Positions 28,232-37,066 of a DNA stretch of 64,000 nt are shown here, piece by piece. Every line of letters starts with the position of its first letter. Position 1 is the first letter of the stretch. Source of the DNA: an uncultured Caulobacteraceae bacterium. Lineage in GTDB: Bacteria > Pseudomonadota > Alphaproteobacteria > Caulobacterales > Caulobacteraceae. The stretch lies in the NCBI GenBank assembly GCA_903872075.1, contig CAIQJF010000046.1, positions 25,754 to 89,753 of the forward strand, written 5' to 3'. Below the pieces are notes generated by a model. That model had not been told where the DNA came from. It did not search any database and worked only from the letters and a program-made list of their open reading frames with translations. The position numbers and the translations under genes are program-made.

Positions 28232-28882
28232 ATGGCACAGTCCGACGAAGCAACACTCCGCGAGGCGCTGGCGGACCGCTACCGGCATGTGGAGCGGATC
28301 GGGCTCAATGAGCTGGCGTCGGGCAATCTGAGCGTGCGGTTCGGGGACGGGATGCTGATCTCGCCCACCGGCGCGACGGCCGAGACGATCTGTGCCGGGA
28401 CGATCGTGCGGACCGATCTCGATGGCGCCCATGAGGGGCCCCGGCGGCCGTCGAGCGAGTGGCGTATGCACGCGGAGATCTACCGCCGCTGCCCTGACGC
28501 CCAGGCGGTGGTCCATACCCATTCGGACAACTGCGTGGCCCTGTCGTGCCACAACCGGCCGTTGCCCGGGTTTCACTATCTGGTGGGGACCTTCGGCGGG
28601 CCGGACGTGCCGTGCGTGCCCTATTCGACCTTCGGCGGCGAGGATCTGGCCGAGGACGCTGCGGCGGCCCTCGCCGATCGCACCGCCTGTCTGCTGGGCA
28701 GTCATGGGATGATTTCGCGGGGGCGCAGTCTCGACGAGGCGGTCACTCTCGCCCATCGGCTGGAGATCATGTGCCGCCAGTATATGCTCGCCCTGACGAT
28801 CGGCGAGCCGGCCCGGCTCACGGATGAGCAGTGGCGGGAGTTCTTCGACCGTTACGCAGCGTTGAGTTACGGGCAGCCCTGA
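28232..28882 (+). CDS. Class II aldolase/adducin family protein
   Basis: A 216-residue protein of the fuculose-phosphate aldolase fold. Seen: ASGNLSVRFGDGMLISPTGA (substrate loop), the acidic residue in RPSSEWRMHAEIYRR, zinc ligands in VVHTHSDNCVAL, and the third His in CLLGSHGMISRGRSL. These fit a zinc-dependent aldolase or epimerase. ATG 28232 keeps the family length; earlier in-frame starts at 28151 and 28190 would add an Arg/Gly-rich stretch. It shares a divergent control region with the PhyH gene. Substrate unknown. Confidence 0.78.
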   Translation: MAQSDEATLREALADRYRHVERIGLNELASGNLSVRFGDGMLISPTGATAETICAGTIVRTDLDGAHEGPRRPSSEWRMHAEIYRRCPDAQAVVHTHSDNCVALSCHNRPLPGFHYLVGTFGGPDVPCVPYSTFGGEDLAEDAAAALADRTACLLGSHGMISRGRSLDEAVTLAHRLEIMCRQYMLALTIGEPARLTDEQWREFFDRYAALSYGQP

Positions 28883-28888
28883 GCCGCG

Positions 28889-30811
28889 TCAGCCGACGTC
28901 CGAAACCGTCGGGCTGGTGTAGGTCGCGGCGGCGGCGTGCCAGGCGCTGAGACGGCGTGTGCCGAGGATCGCCGGACCCACCTGTTCACGCGGGGTGACC
29001 AGGAAACCGGCCCGAGCGAAGGCGGCGCCGACGCTCTTTCGCGACGTGAAGACGGTGAGCGGCGCGGCGAACAGCAGCGGCAGGACGATGGGGGCGAAGC
29101 AGATCGCCAGATCGGGCCGGAAGGCCAGGGCGAGGCCGAAGCCCAGGCCCGTGAGCATCTGGGTTTCCATGGCCTGGAAGGCGTCGCTCCAGGCGAGGTT
29201 GCCGCCATCGCGCTGCTGCGATCGCCAACCCACATCCTTGCCGCGGAGGGTCTGGAGGACCGCCTTGGTGTTGGCCACCATGAGGATCGGGGCCAGCGCC
29301 ATTGAGAGGGCCATTTCCATGGCCACGCCCTTGATCACCGCCGCACCGCCGCCAAACGCGCGGCGCTCGGCCGGACGGCTGAGGACCAGGCAGGCGCCGA
29401 GGAGCTTCGGGCCGAACAGCAGAAGGCCCGACAACACGCCGGTGAGCATCCAGGGCGAGAAGCGCGGATGCAGGAAGTCGAAGAACGACGACCAGTCGGT
29501 GGGGAGGCCGAGTTGAAGGCCGAGGCCCAGGACCAGGCCCAGGAGCCACAGGGGCGAAGAGGCGTAGGCCATGACACCCATGCCGAGCTGCACCCGGCTG
29601 AGCGGGTGCAGGCCCGGCGCGGCGATCAGGCCCAGATGCTGCAGGTTGCCCTGGCACCAGCGGTGATCGCGCTGCATGAAATCCAGAAGGGTCGACGGGG
29701 TCTCTTCCCAACTCCCGTCCAGGGCGGCGGTGACATGCACCGCCCAGCCGGCGCGGCGCAGCAGGGCGGCCTCGACGACGTCGTGGCTCAGAATATGGCC
29801 GCCGAACGGACGCTCGCCGGGCAGGCTCGGCAGGCCGGCGGCCGAGGCGAAAGCGCGGGTGCGCATGATGGCGTTGTGGCCCCAGTAGCTGGCCTCGGCG
29901 CCCGCCCACCAGGCGAGGCCGGCCGCCGCCACGCGGCCGTACATGCCCACGCCAAACTGCGAGAGGCGCGCATAAAGGGTCGAGGCGCCTGTGATCCGGG
30001 GGGCGGTCTGGATCAGGCCGACGCCCGGATGACGCTGCATGGCGTCCACCAGCCGCAGAACCGTCTCGCCGGCCATCGTGCTGTCGGCGTCGAGGATGAG
30101 CATGAACGCATAGGCGCCGCCGAACCGGCGCACCCAGTCGGCGATGTTGCCGGCCTTGCGCTCGGTGTTCTCCGGGCGGCGGCGCATGAACAGGCGGCTA
30201 TGGAACTGATGCCGCATGGCGCGGTAGGCGGCGCGCTCATCGGCGGCTGCGGCCTCTCGGGTGGAGTCGCTGAGGACGAAAATGTCGAAGGCGTCGGATA
30301 TGCCCAGCCGCGCCAGGGAAGCGTCGAGGCTCAGAAGGCGACCGAAGGCGGCGCGGGCGTCTTCATTGTAGACCGGCATCAACAGCGCGGTCCGCCGGGT
30401 CGGCGGCGCGGGGTGGGCGGCGAAAGTGAGGTCGTCCTGTTCGCGACCGGTGGTCAAAATCCACAGACCGGCGACGGCGTTGCAGAACCACGTGGCGATA
30501 GCGCCAGCGAGAACGAGGAACACGGCGAAGCCCAGGACGTCGAGCGGCGCGAAGTCCTTCCGGGCGAACAGCAGATAGGGGCCGAGCGCCAGGAGAAGGG
30601 TGAGCACCAGGGCGCCGCCGAAGACGGCGACGCGGCGGGACGCCATGCCCTGCGGAGAGGTGGTCGGCGCGGGGCCGGTGGCCATGTCGGGGTCGTCGAG
30701 CGCCTGACGCGGCATCGCCATGGGCGATTCAGCCGGGAGCCAGGTCTCCGCGGTGGGGGCCGGGCTGGTCCAGGGAGTCGATCTTTCCGCGCGTGTCGCC
30801 AGTTGGATCAT
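28889..30811 (-). CDS. opgH: Glucans biosynthesis glucosyltransferase (OpgH/MdoH)
   Basis: A 640-residue inner-membrane family 2 glycosyltransferase that makes the beta-glucan backbone of osmoregulated periplasmic glucans. Two N-terminal helices (about 60-120), a cytoplasmic GT-A domain with ALLMPVYNEDARAAFGRL, the DADSTMAGE aspartate motif and QRDHRWCQGNLQHLGL, then several C-terminal helices. The start ATG 30811 has AAGGGG 6 nt upstream; a longer frame to 31045 is not needed. opgG and opgD partners are absent nearby. Caulobacter opgH is essential, from memory. Confidence 0.92.
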   Translation of the reverse strand: MIQLATRAERSTPWTSPAPTAETWLPAESPMAMPRQALDDPDMATGPAPTTSPQGMASRRVAVFGGALVLTLLLALGPYLLFARKDFAPLDVLGFAVFLVLAGAIATWFCNAVAGLWILTTGREQDDLTFAAHPAPPTRRTALLMPVYNEDARAAFGRLLSLDASLARLGISDAFDIFVLSDSTREAAAADERAAYRAMRHQFHSRLFMRRRPENTERKAGNIADWVRRFGGAYAFMLILDADSTMAGETVLRLVDAMQRHPGVGLIQTAPRITGASTLYARLSQFGVGMYGRVAAAGLAWWAGAEASYWGHNAIMRTRAFASAAGLPSLPGERPFGGHILSHDVVEAALLRRAGWAVHVTAALDGSWEETPSTLLDFMQRDHRWCQGNLQHLGLIAAPGLHPLSRVQLGMGVMAYASSPLWLLGLVLGLGLQLGLPTDWSSFFDFLHPRFSPWMLTGVLSGLLLFGPKLLGACLVLSRPAERRAFGGGAAVIKGVAMEMALSMALAPILMVANTKAVLQTLRGKDVGWRSQQRDGGNLAWSDAFQAMETQMLTGLGFGLALAFRPDLAICFAPIVLPLLFAAPLTVFTSRKSVGAAFARAGFLVTPREQVGPAILGTRRLSAWHAAAATYTSPTVSDVG

Positions 30812-30939
30812 GGGGGTCCCCTTCACGCCGCACCGGCGAAAACGCCGTGGGCGGTCCTGCAACGCAGCATCCAGGCTTTCCCTATACAGGCAATCACGGA
30901 AATGTGAATACGTCGAAATGCGCGGCAAATGGGCGCCGT

Positions 30940-31551
30940 CTAGGCGGCGCTGACCGCTTTCATCGCATCTCTCAGACGTCGATCGAGAGAAACCGCCGCA
31001 ACGGCCACCCACCCCACCAGCACCAGGGCGTAGATTCGCTCCCACCAGCCGACGTTCGCATCATTGACCAGCCGGGGCAGCAGCAGGTGGCGGGTCAGGA
31101 CCGTGAGCAGCGCCATGACGGCAAAGGCCGCGATCAGGAAGACCCTGAGGCGCGCGGCGTCGTTGCGGCTGCGCAACCCCCAAACCAGCAGCAAGGGGGC
31201 AAATTCGATCCCGAGGGCGAGGTTGATCGCCATGTGACGCGGGTCGGGCCACGGGAAGACCGCAGCCTCGGCCATGCCGAAACCGGCCATGGCGAACAGC
31301 CCGGCGGTGAGCAGCGCGACGATCCTCGCCTGGGTCAGAAGGCCGAGGGCCAGGCCAAACCCGCCGCCGGCCAATGTCGCCAGCACGCTGGTGACCAGCA
31401 CCCCGTCGTTGAACAGAGCGTGGGTGGGCGCGGCGATCCCGCCCAGTTCGCTGATGTCGTGACGGGCGGGATTTAGCCCTGGGTCGGCGGCCATGGCGAC
31501 CAGGGTCGTCGCAATGGCGGTAGCGGGCGCGGCGACGCCGCAGGCGAGCAA
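30940..31551 (-). CDS. DUF998-type membrane protein
   Basis: A roughly 203-residue protein with about six hydrophobic helices. The segment RHDISELGGIAAPTHALFND, with a conserved SELG and LFN, is the DUF998 signature. The start appears to be TTG 31551: an upstream in-frame stop lies shortly before, and the first ATG would remove helix 1. The function of the family is unknown. It is about 130 bp upstream of opgH in the same direction. Confidence 0.6.
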   Translation of the reverse strand: MLACGVAAPATAIATTLVAMAADPGLNPARHDISELGGIAAPTHALFNDGVLVTSVLATLAGGGFGLALGLLTQARIVALLTAGLFAMAGFGMAEAAVFPWPDPRHMAINLALGIEFAPLLLVWGLRSRNDAARLRVFLIAAFAVMALLTVLTRHLLLPRLVNDANVGWWERIYALVLVGWVAVAAVSLDRRLRDAMKAVSAA

Positions 31552-31668
31552 CAGGCGCGGAACGGGCGCAGACAGTCGGGGTGGAGCCTAGGATCGCACC
31601 GCAGCATTGTGCGCCGAAACCGGCGAGCGTGTCATGCTCGGGCATCGCGGCGGCGCCGGGGCATCAAC

Positions 31669-31698
31669 TTGAATTGTACTAGATTTCGTACATATAAT
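31669..31698 (+). promoter_or_regulatory. Sigma70-type promoter of the toxin-antitoxin operon
   Basis: TTGAAT (31669-31674) and TATAAT (31693-31698) are separated by 18 bp, close to the housekeeping consensus, 17 bp before the antitoxin ATG. Such a strong AT-rich promoter stands out in this GC-rich window. Confidence 0.7.
31675..31692. promoter_or_regulatory. Candidate YefM-YoeB operator
   Basis: TGTACT (31675-31680) and CGTACA (31687-31692) form an inverted repeat with a centre-to-centre distance of 12 bp, lying inside the promoter spacer. The E. coli YefM operator, from memory, has TGTACA cores with 12-bp spacing, so autorepression by the encoded complex is likely. Confidence 0.6.
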
Positions 31699-31715
31699 AC
31701 CGCTGGAGGGTTTCC

Positions 31716-31970
31716 ATGGACGTGCTCACCTACTCAGACACCCGCGCTCGCCTGAGGGAGGTGATGGACCGAGTCGTGGAAGACCGCATGCCGGTCGTGG
31801 TCACCCGTAGGCGCGGGGAGTCCGTGGTCATGGTCTCCCTCGCGGACTGGAGCGCCATGGAGGAGACGCTCCATCTGGTGTCGAGCCCCGCCAACGCCCA
31901 GCGCCTCGCGGCCGCAATCGGTCAACTTGAGGCAGGCGCGGGGTCGGAACACCAGCTCATCGAGCCGTGA
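31716..31970 (+). CDS. yefM: Type II antitoxin, Phd/YefM family
   Basis: An 84-residue antitoxin. The N-terminal part (MDVLTYSDTRARLREVMDRV, then MPVVVTRRRGESVVMVSLADW) is the Phd/YefM dimerisation and DNA-binding fold; the acidic, probably disordered C-terminus would wrap the toxin. A GGAGG Shine-Dalgarno lies 6-7 nt upstream. The toxin start overlaps its stop (GTGA, 31967-31970). The pair is autoregulated through the palindrome in its promoter, by inference. Confidence 0.9.
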   Translation: MDVLTYSDTRARLREVMDRVVEDRMPVVVTRRRGESVVMVSLADWSAMEETLHLVSSPANAQRLAAAIGQLEAGAGSEHQLIEP

Positions 31971-32233
31971 GTCTCATTTTCGCCGACCAAGCCTGGGAGG
32001 ACTACCTCCACTGGCAGGCGTCTGACCTCAACATTCTGAACCGCCTGAATGGGCTGATCAAAGAGTGCATGCGTTCGCCGTTTACGGGCACGGGCAAACC
32101 CGAACCGTTGCGCGGCGAGCTTCGCGGCTGGTGGTCGCGGCGGATCACCCTGCAGGACCGCCTGGTCTATCGCGTGACGGGCGAAGGGCCTGGGCAGCAG
32201 CTGGGAATCGCCCAGTGCCGGTACCACTACTGA
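31967..32233 (+). CDS. yoeB: YoeB-family mRNA interferase toxin
   Basis: An 88-residue ribosome-dependent endoribonuclease toxin of the Txe/YoeB family. It matches YoeB along its length: ADQAWEDYLHWQ, KPEPLRGELRGWWSRRITLQ, DRLVYRV and the C-terminal CRYHY. The catalytic set is visible as Glu in KPEPL, Arg in SRRIT and the penultimate His. It begins with GTG at 31967, overlapping the antitoxin stop, which would keep toxin synthesis coupled to antitoxin. No truncation is seen, so the toxin should be active. Confidence 0.92.
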   Translation: MSLIFADQAWEDYLHWQASDLNILNRLNGLIKECMRSPFTGTGKPEPLRGELRGWWSRRITLQDRLVYRVTGEGPGQQLGIAQCRYHY

Positions 32234-32279
32234 GACCGGACACTTCATCGCTCAGGCCCTGTGTTGGCCGACAGGAGGT

Positions 32280-32792
32280 TCACAGCGGCTTGGAAAGCCA
32301 AAGCACCAGATCGTCATCCAGGCGCACCGTTTCACCGGGCGCCAGGGGGCGTTCGGCATAGGTCACGCCATGTCCATCGGGGCGATAGCCGAGGGTGAAG
32401 TAGAGGCTCTGCGCCGCGCCATAGTCGGCATAGAGCCCCACCCCCAGTCCAATCGTCGTCCTGCCGGCGTCTCGCGCGCAGTCCTCGAAGTGGCGGATGA
32501 GCGCGGTGGCGACACCCCGCCCTCGCACCTTGATGTCGACCCCGAGATTGCTGATCTCGGGGGTTCGCGCGTCGCGGAAGCGTGCGTAGCCGGGCTCCCA
32601 GACCAGCGTTCCATAGCCGACCGGTCGCTCGCCCTCCCATGCAATCAGAACCAGGCGGCGACCGCTCGCCTGATCAGCGAGATAGCTCGCCCAGAGCTCC
32701 GGGGCGGCGTTCCATCCGTTGCCGCCGTCGACCTCCGCCAGTCGGTCGCGGTCGCCGACCCGGAGGTTGCGAAGTTCAATGACCATGTCCAC
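32280..32792 (-). CDS. GNAT-family N-acetyltransferase
   Basis: A 170-residue acetyl-CoA-dependent transferase. The acetyl-CoA-binding loop is in SNLGVDIKVRGRGVATALIR (RGRGVA P-loop), followed by the helix LGVGLYADYGAAQSLYFTLG and RPDGHG, the conserved end of the domain. It is divergent from a methyltransferase gene and lies 47 bp after the convergent toxin gene. The acceptor is unknown. Confidence 0.8.
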   Translation of the reverse strand: MDMVIELRNLRVGDRDRLAEVDGGNGWNAAPELWASYLADQASGRRLVLIAWEGERPVGYGTLVWEPGYARFRDARTPEISNLGVDIKVRGRGVATALIRHFEDCARDAGRTTIGLGVGLYADYGAAQSLYFTLGYRPDGHGVTYAERPLAPGETVRLDDDLVLWLSKPL

Positions 32793-32899
32793 CCCGGAGG
32801 CTTCGGAGCGGAGGCATCTACGATGTTCCGCCCCGCTCGCAATTTGAATGTCGTACGGCCGATCGGATCGGACCTTTGCGACTCGGCTATGCTAGGCGA

Positions 32900-33538
32900 A
32901 TGGACTGCGTTCGACCGCCGGGAACCACGGGATATGAGACCGTCGCCGCGGCTCTCCTTGCCACGCGGTTGGATTTCGAAGAGGTGCACCGCCACGTGCT
33001 CCACCTCATTCCGGCTGACCCTGCGCGGATTCTCGATGTCGGTTCCGGGCCTGGACACGACGCCGCGACCCTTGCCGTCCGGGGTCACGCCGTCACTGCC
33101 GTTGAACCGACGCCTGAACTTCGCGAAGGCGCGAGGGCGCTCTACCGCCACCTGCCGATTGACTGGGTGGATGACAGCCTGCCCTCGCTGGGGCGTCTCA
33201 CCGGCGCCCGTCCGAGTCCGTTCCGCTTCATCCTGGTGGAAGGCGTGTGGGCCCATTTGACCGCCCCCGAGCGCAGGGACGCCCTTCCGGTGCTCGCCCG
33301 GCTTCTGGCGGATGACGGCGTGCTCGCTATCTCACTGCGGCATGGGCCCGCGGCGCCGGGGAGGATCACGCATCCTGTGACCTCGCCTGAAACCATTGCC
33401 CTGGCCGAGTCGGCCGGCCTGACCACCTTGGTGAATGAGAGGACGGGATCGATCCAGGCCGCGAATATCGCCAGCGGCGTCACCTGGACACGCATGGCCT
33501 TTGGCAGAACGCGTCAGACCCTCGCCGCCCGCGCATAA
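32900..33538 (+). CDS. Class I SAM-dependent methyltransferase
   Basis: A 212-residue protein. SAM motif I is ILDVGSGPGHDAATLAVRG (about 44-62), then the acidic end of strand 2 in AVEPTPELREGA and motif IV-like FRFILVEGVWAHL. ATG 32900 is chosen over an upstream TTG at 32876 since it keeps the usual N-terminus. The acceptor is unknown; the neighbouring GNAT and cupin genes give no pathway. Confidence 0.72.
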   Translation: MDCVRPPGTTGYETVAAALLATRLDFEEVHRHVLHLIPADPARILDVGSGPGHDAATLAVRGHAVTAVEPTPELREGARALYRHLPIDWVDDSLPSLGRLTGARPSPFRFILVEGVWAHLTAPERRDALPVLARLLADDGVLAISLRHGPAAPGRITHPVTSPETIALAESAGLTTLVNERTGSIQAANIASGVTWTRMAFGRTRQTLAARA

Positions 33539-33580
33539 AATCTGCGTGGCGTTTCTCCACCTTGTGCTCAGGATAGCCCG

Positions 33581-34081
33581 ATGAACGATCGCCCCGACTT
33601 CATCGCACACTGGTCCCAGTTGGAACCCGCGGAACCGCACCGTTATGCGGGCGATGATGAGCCAATGGGTTTCGATACGTCACTAGGCCGGCTCCTCGGC
33701 CTCACACGCATCGGGATCCACCATGTGCGGCTGCCACCCGGCAGACGCACATCTCTTCCCCACGCCGAGAGCGCCGAGGAGGAGTTCGTCCATGTGATTG
33801 ACGGCCATCCCGACGCCTGGATCGACGGAACGCTTCATCGGCTGTGGCCAGGCGACAGCGTCGCCTTTCCCGCGGGCACCGGCATCTGCCACACCTTCCT
33901 CAACAACACGGACGAAGAGGTGCGTTTGATCGTGGTCGGGGAGAAGCGAAAGCCGGAGAACCGGGGACGGTATCCGCTCAATCCGGAGGTCGAACGGGGT
34001 AGTCCCTACGCGTGGCCTGACGCGCCGGAGAGGCCGCTGGGGCCGCACGATGGGCGCGCGACGCTCAAACGGGCCGGCTGA
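33581..34081 (+). CDS. Cupin-domain protein
   Basis: A 166-residue single-cupin protein. The first cupin motif is in GRRTSLPHAESAEEEFVHVI (His, Glu, Glu pattern) with G-DSVAFPAGTGICHTFLNNT as the second, carrying the Gly, Pro and His. These residues form a metal site. It follows the methyltransferase by about 40 bp and may share its transcript. Enzymatic role (isomerase, dioxygenase or binding) is not determinable. Confidence 0.75.
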   Translation: MNDRPDFIAHWSQLEPAEPHRYAGDDEPMGFDTSLGRLLGLTRIGIHHVRLPPGRRTSLPHAESAEEEFVHVIDGHPDAWIDGTLHRLWPGDSVAFPAGTGICHTFLNNTDEEVRLIVVGEKRKPENRGRYPLNPEVERGSPYAWPDAPERPLGPHDGRATLKRAG

Positions 34082-34102
34082 CCTGGGGTCGGCGGACGGC
34101 TC

Positions 34103-34504
34103 TCAATCGATCTCGGCCGCCAGGCGCGTAAAGACGGCGATGAAATCGTCGGGCGCGGCGCGGTCCAGCGCGCCGTCGTCGATCTCTTTGGCGGTCCACA
34201 TCCACGAGCGCGCGGGGTCGTCGCGCATGGCCCAGTTCGGGAAAAGGCGCTCGGCCACGGGGCGCGAGACGCGCTGGACGACGTCAAGGTGACGGTTATC
34301 GCGCGCGATGCTGCGATAGCGCGCCTCCACCGCCGCTTGCGGCCCTTCCAGCAGCTGCAGATAGACGTCCTGCCGGCAGATGAGCGCGCCGGTGATCGCG
34401 TCCCGTGGATTGTTCCGCCGGGCGGTCATGAGGATTCCGTTCATGGCCGCATCGTCAAAGCCGAATGGCTGCGACGAGTAGATCAGTTGGATCAGGTCTG
34501 ACAC
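34103..34504 (-). CDS. BLUF-domain blue-light photoreceptor
   Basis: A 133-residue stand-alone BLUF protein that would bind FAD. Residues that define the photocycle are visible: Tyr9 in LIQLIYSS, Asn near 31-32 in ARRNNPRDAITGAL, Gln50 in VYLQLLEGP, and the Trp91-Ala-Met93 motif in LFPNWAM. There is no output domain, so signalling must occur through a partner protein, as in other short BLUF proteins. It is converging with the cupin gene and has no obvious partner nearby. Confidence 0.9.
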   Translation of the reverse strand: MSDLIQLIYSSQPFGFDDAAMNGILMTARRNNPRDAITGALICRQDVYLQLLEGPQAAVEARYRSIARDNRHLDVVQRVSRPVAERLFPNWAMRDDPARSWMWTAKEIDDGALDRAAPDDFIAVFTRLAAEID

Positions 34505-34629
34505 CGAAGGACTCCCAGGTTGACGTTGACCCTAGAACCGGATCGCTTCGGGCGGAACCGTTCCGTAGCGCGACTGAGAGTTTAAATATGCGGGGCCAGG
34601 ACACCATCGAGGCGCCGCGGATGCGTTCG

Positions 34630-35097
34630 TTACCGGAGACCCGCGGGATTCTCCGAGTAGTGGATTTCGACGATCTTCCACTTGCCGTCGCGCCGGAACC
34701 AGACGTCGGTTTCCGAGTATGACGACTTGACCTCGCCCTTGCCCGGGAAGCGGGTCGTGACCGTGGCCAGATAGCTCGCCACGGCCGCATCGCCCTGGGG
34801 GCTCGCCTGAACGCACATGTCGGAGTCCTTGAAGCTGACGATCGCGCCGCCGCCCTTGATGAAGGCCGTCCAGTCCGACCTGTAGGCCGGCAGCGTCGTC
34901 GGTCCTTCCGCGAACAGGGCGCGCAGATCGTCGGCGTAGAAGCCGAAATAGGTCGGCAGATCGTTGGCGGCGTAGGCGGCGTTTACCGACTCTTCCAATC
35001 GCCGAACTTCCGTTTCCGGAGAGACAGGGGTCGCGCTGACCGGCGAGGACACCGCTATCGCCATGAGTCCGGAGACAACGGCACGGATGGTCATCAT
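34630..35097 (-). CDS. Exported NTF2-like (SnoaL/DUF4440) protein
   Basis: A 155-residue protein with a probable signal peptide (MMTIRAVVSGLMAIAVSSPVSA). The mature domain is of the NTF2-like fold: ESVNAAYAANDLPTYFGFYA, then FPGKGEVKSSYSETDVWFRR and DGKWKIVEIHYS. Such proteins bind small ligands or act as isomerase-like enzymes. ATG 35097 has GGGGA at good spacing; the longer frame from 35166 lacks a signal at its start and is less likely. Confidence 0.7.
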   Translation of the reverse strand: MMTIRAVVSGLMAIAVSSPVSATPVSPETEVRRLEESVNAAYAANDLPTYFGFYADDLRALFAEGPTTLPAYRSDWTAFIKGGGAIVSFKDSDMCVQASPQGDAAVASYLATVTTRFPGKGEVKSSYSETDVWFRRDGKWKIVEIHYSENPAGLR

Positions 35098-35246
35098 CAG
35101 GCTATCCCCGATCTGGCGCGGCGTGAGGTCAAACTTCAACGTGACCTTGGGTGCCGCGGCGGGCAAGCCCTACTTTCGCGCGACCCGCTGGCAGGCTGGT
35201 GAGGTCGTGTCGACTTGGTCCCAGGGTTAGGGGTAGGGGAGTCGCC

Positions 35247-35990
35247 ATGACCTGGCCCCGGGCGATCCTGTTCGATCTCGATGACACACTGATCCATGCG
35301 CATGCGCGCCCGGATGAGGCCTGGCTGGCGGTCACGCGGGAAATGGCCGACGCCTTGGTGCCGCTGACGCCGGAGGAGGCCGCCCGCGCCATCGCCAATT
35401 TCGCCCGGACCTTCTGGGACGACGCCGACCGCCACCGGGCGTTCCGCCAGACGTTGTCGGCGGCCCGCCACGCAATCGTCTCAGGCGGGCTCGTCCAGCT
35501 GGCCGCAATAGGTCGGCCCATTCCTTCCGGGGCGATCGCGACGCAACTGGCTTTGCGATTCAGCGCCTATCGGATTGAACAGATGCGCCTCTGCGACGGC
35601 GCGCACGAGACGATCGACGCGCTCCGCGCGCGGGGGGTGAAGCTCGGGCTCATCACCAACGGCGACGGACCGGGCCAAAGAGCCAAAATCGACCGCTTCG
35701 CGCTGGCCCACCGCTTCGACCATATCCAGATCGAGGGCGAGCACGGCTTCGGCAAGCCGGAAGAGCGCGCGTATCTGCATGCGCTCGAAACGCTGGGGGC
35801 GTCCCCTCAGGGCACCTGGATCATCGGCGACAACCTGGAGTGGGAAGTCGCAGCGCCGCAGGCGCTCGGCCTCTATGCGGTCTGGTGTGACCATGCCGGC
35901 GGCGGCCTGCCGGCGGGAACCCTAGTGGTTCCAGATCGTATTGTTCGCTCCGTGCCAGAGGTGCTCGAGCTTTTCGACGGAGGAGACTAA
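35247..35990 (+). CDS. HAD-superfamily hydrolase
   Basis: A 247-residue HAD phosphatase or haloacid dehalogenase-like enzyme. Motif I is FDLDDTLIH (nucleophile Asp and Asp+2), motif II Thr/Ser in LITNGDG, motif III Lys in GFGKPEE and motif IV in WIIGDNLEWEV. A helical cap lies between I and II. GGGGAG precedes the ATG. Its last 4 bp overlap the convergent phosphotransferase gene. Substrate is likely a phosphorylated small molecule. Confidence 0.83.
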   Translation: MTWPRAILFDLDDTLIHAHARPDEAWLAVTREMADALVPLTPEEAARAIANFARTFWDDADRHRAFRQTLSAARHAIVSGGLVQLAAIGRPIPSGAIATQLALRFSAYRIEQMRLCDGAHETIDALRARGVKLGLITNGDGPGQRAKIDRFALAHRFDHIQIEGEHGFGKPEERAYLHALETLGASPQGTWIIGDNLEWEVAAPQALGLYAVWCDHAGGGLPAGTLVVPDRIVRSVPEVLELFDGGD

Positions 35991-36913
35991 GGCCGCCCTC
36001 GTTCGCGCGCGTGGTCGGCGAGGACGGCGTCGATCGCGCGCCGACCCGTGTCCGCGATAACCGGGCTGCGGTCGCGGTAGTAGGACAGGTTGAGCACGCC
36101 CACGGCCAATCCCCAGGCGCGTCCCCGGATCCAGGTCGCGTCGTCGACCGCTATGGCGGTCCTGAAGGCCTCGCGCGTGTGATCGTCGAACAGGGTCCAG
36201 GCCACCTGCAGCTCGCAGGCCGGATCGCCGGCGCCCAGGCAGCTCCAGTCGATGACACCGCTGAGCCGTCCCTCCAGCGCCAGCAGGTTTCCGGCGCTGA
36301 GGTCGCCATGAATCCAGACCGGCGGCCGATCCCAGGCCGCGACCTTGGCGTCCGCTTCCCACGCCGCGGCGATCAGGCCGATGTCCTCCAGGTCCGAGAG
36401 CCAGGCCAGGCGTTCCTCGATCGTGGCCCGCCACTGCGCCAAGGCCGCGCCGCGACCGTGGTTGTGCGCGCCGGCGACCGGGGCCTTGGTGGCGTCGAGC
36501 GCCTGCAGGGCCTGAATGAACGCCGCCAGATCGTGCGCCAACCTGTCCATATCGCTTACACGACCTGGCGCCAGGGTGTCGCCGTCGAGCCACCGGCAGA
36601 CCGACCACGTCCACGGATAGCCTGCGCCAGGCGCGCCCAAGGCGAGCGGCAAGGGCAGCGGCAGCGGAAGGGCGGGTGCGAGGTAGGGTAGCCAGGTGTG
36701 TTCCTTGCCTATGGCCGGCACGGCGCTCGGACGGCGCGGCAGCCGCGCGGCCAAGTGTTCGCCCAGGCGGTACATGGCGTTGTCGGTTCCGTCCGAACGG
36801 ACCGGCGCAATGTCCAGTCCGTCCCATTGCGGGAACTGGGCGGCGAGCAGGCGGCGCACCGTGGCTGCGTCGGTGCGCACCTCGTCGTCGTGCAGCCTGG
36901 GCGCCTCCGTCAT
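35987..36913 (-). CDS. Aminoglycoside phosphotransferase (APH)-family kinase
   Basis: A 308-residue small-molecule kinase of the APH/ChoK fold. The catalytic loop is WIHGDLSAGNLLALEG (Asp and Asn), followed by GVIDWSCLGAGDPACEL with the metal-binding Asp. Such proteins phosphorylate aminoglycosides, choline or other metabolites; this sequence is not close to a known resistance enzyme by eye. It is divergent from the DapA-family gene. Confidence 0.8.
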   Translation of the reverse strand: MTEAPRLHDDEVRTDAATVRRLLAAQFPQWDGLDIAPVRSDGTDNAMYRLGEHLAARLPRRPSAVPAIGKEHTWLPYLAPALPLPLPLPLALGAPGAGYPWTWSVCRWLDGDTLAPGRVSDMDRLAHDLAAFIQALQALDATKAPVAGAHNHGRGAALAQWRATIEERLAWLSDLEDIGLIAAAWEADAKVAAWDRPPVWIHGDLSAGNLLALEGRLSGVIDWSCLGAGDPACELQVAWTLFDDHTREAFRTAIAVDDATWIRGRAWGLAVGVLNLSYYRDRSPVIADTGRRAIDAVLADHARERGRP

Positions 36914-37066
36914 GTTTTCGCTCCCAGGGTGCCGGCGGCCGACGACCCTCCATCGCCGATCACCCGCGTTTCATACTATCATGGCCTTAACTCTCGCCGA
37001 GGTCAGTCCGCGTCGCCATGACGGTACGGGCTCGGGCGAGCGACCCGAACAATCTTGGAGGCTCCC

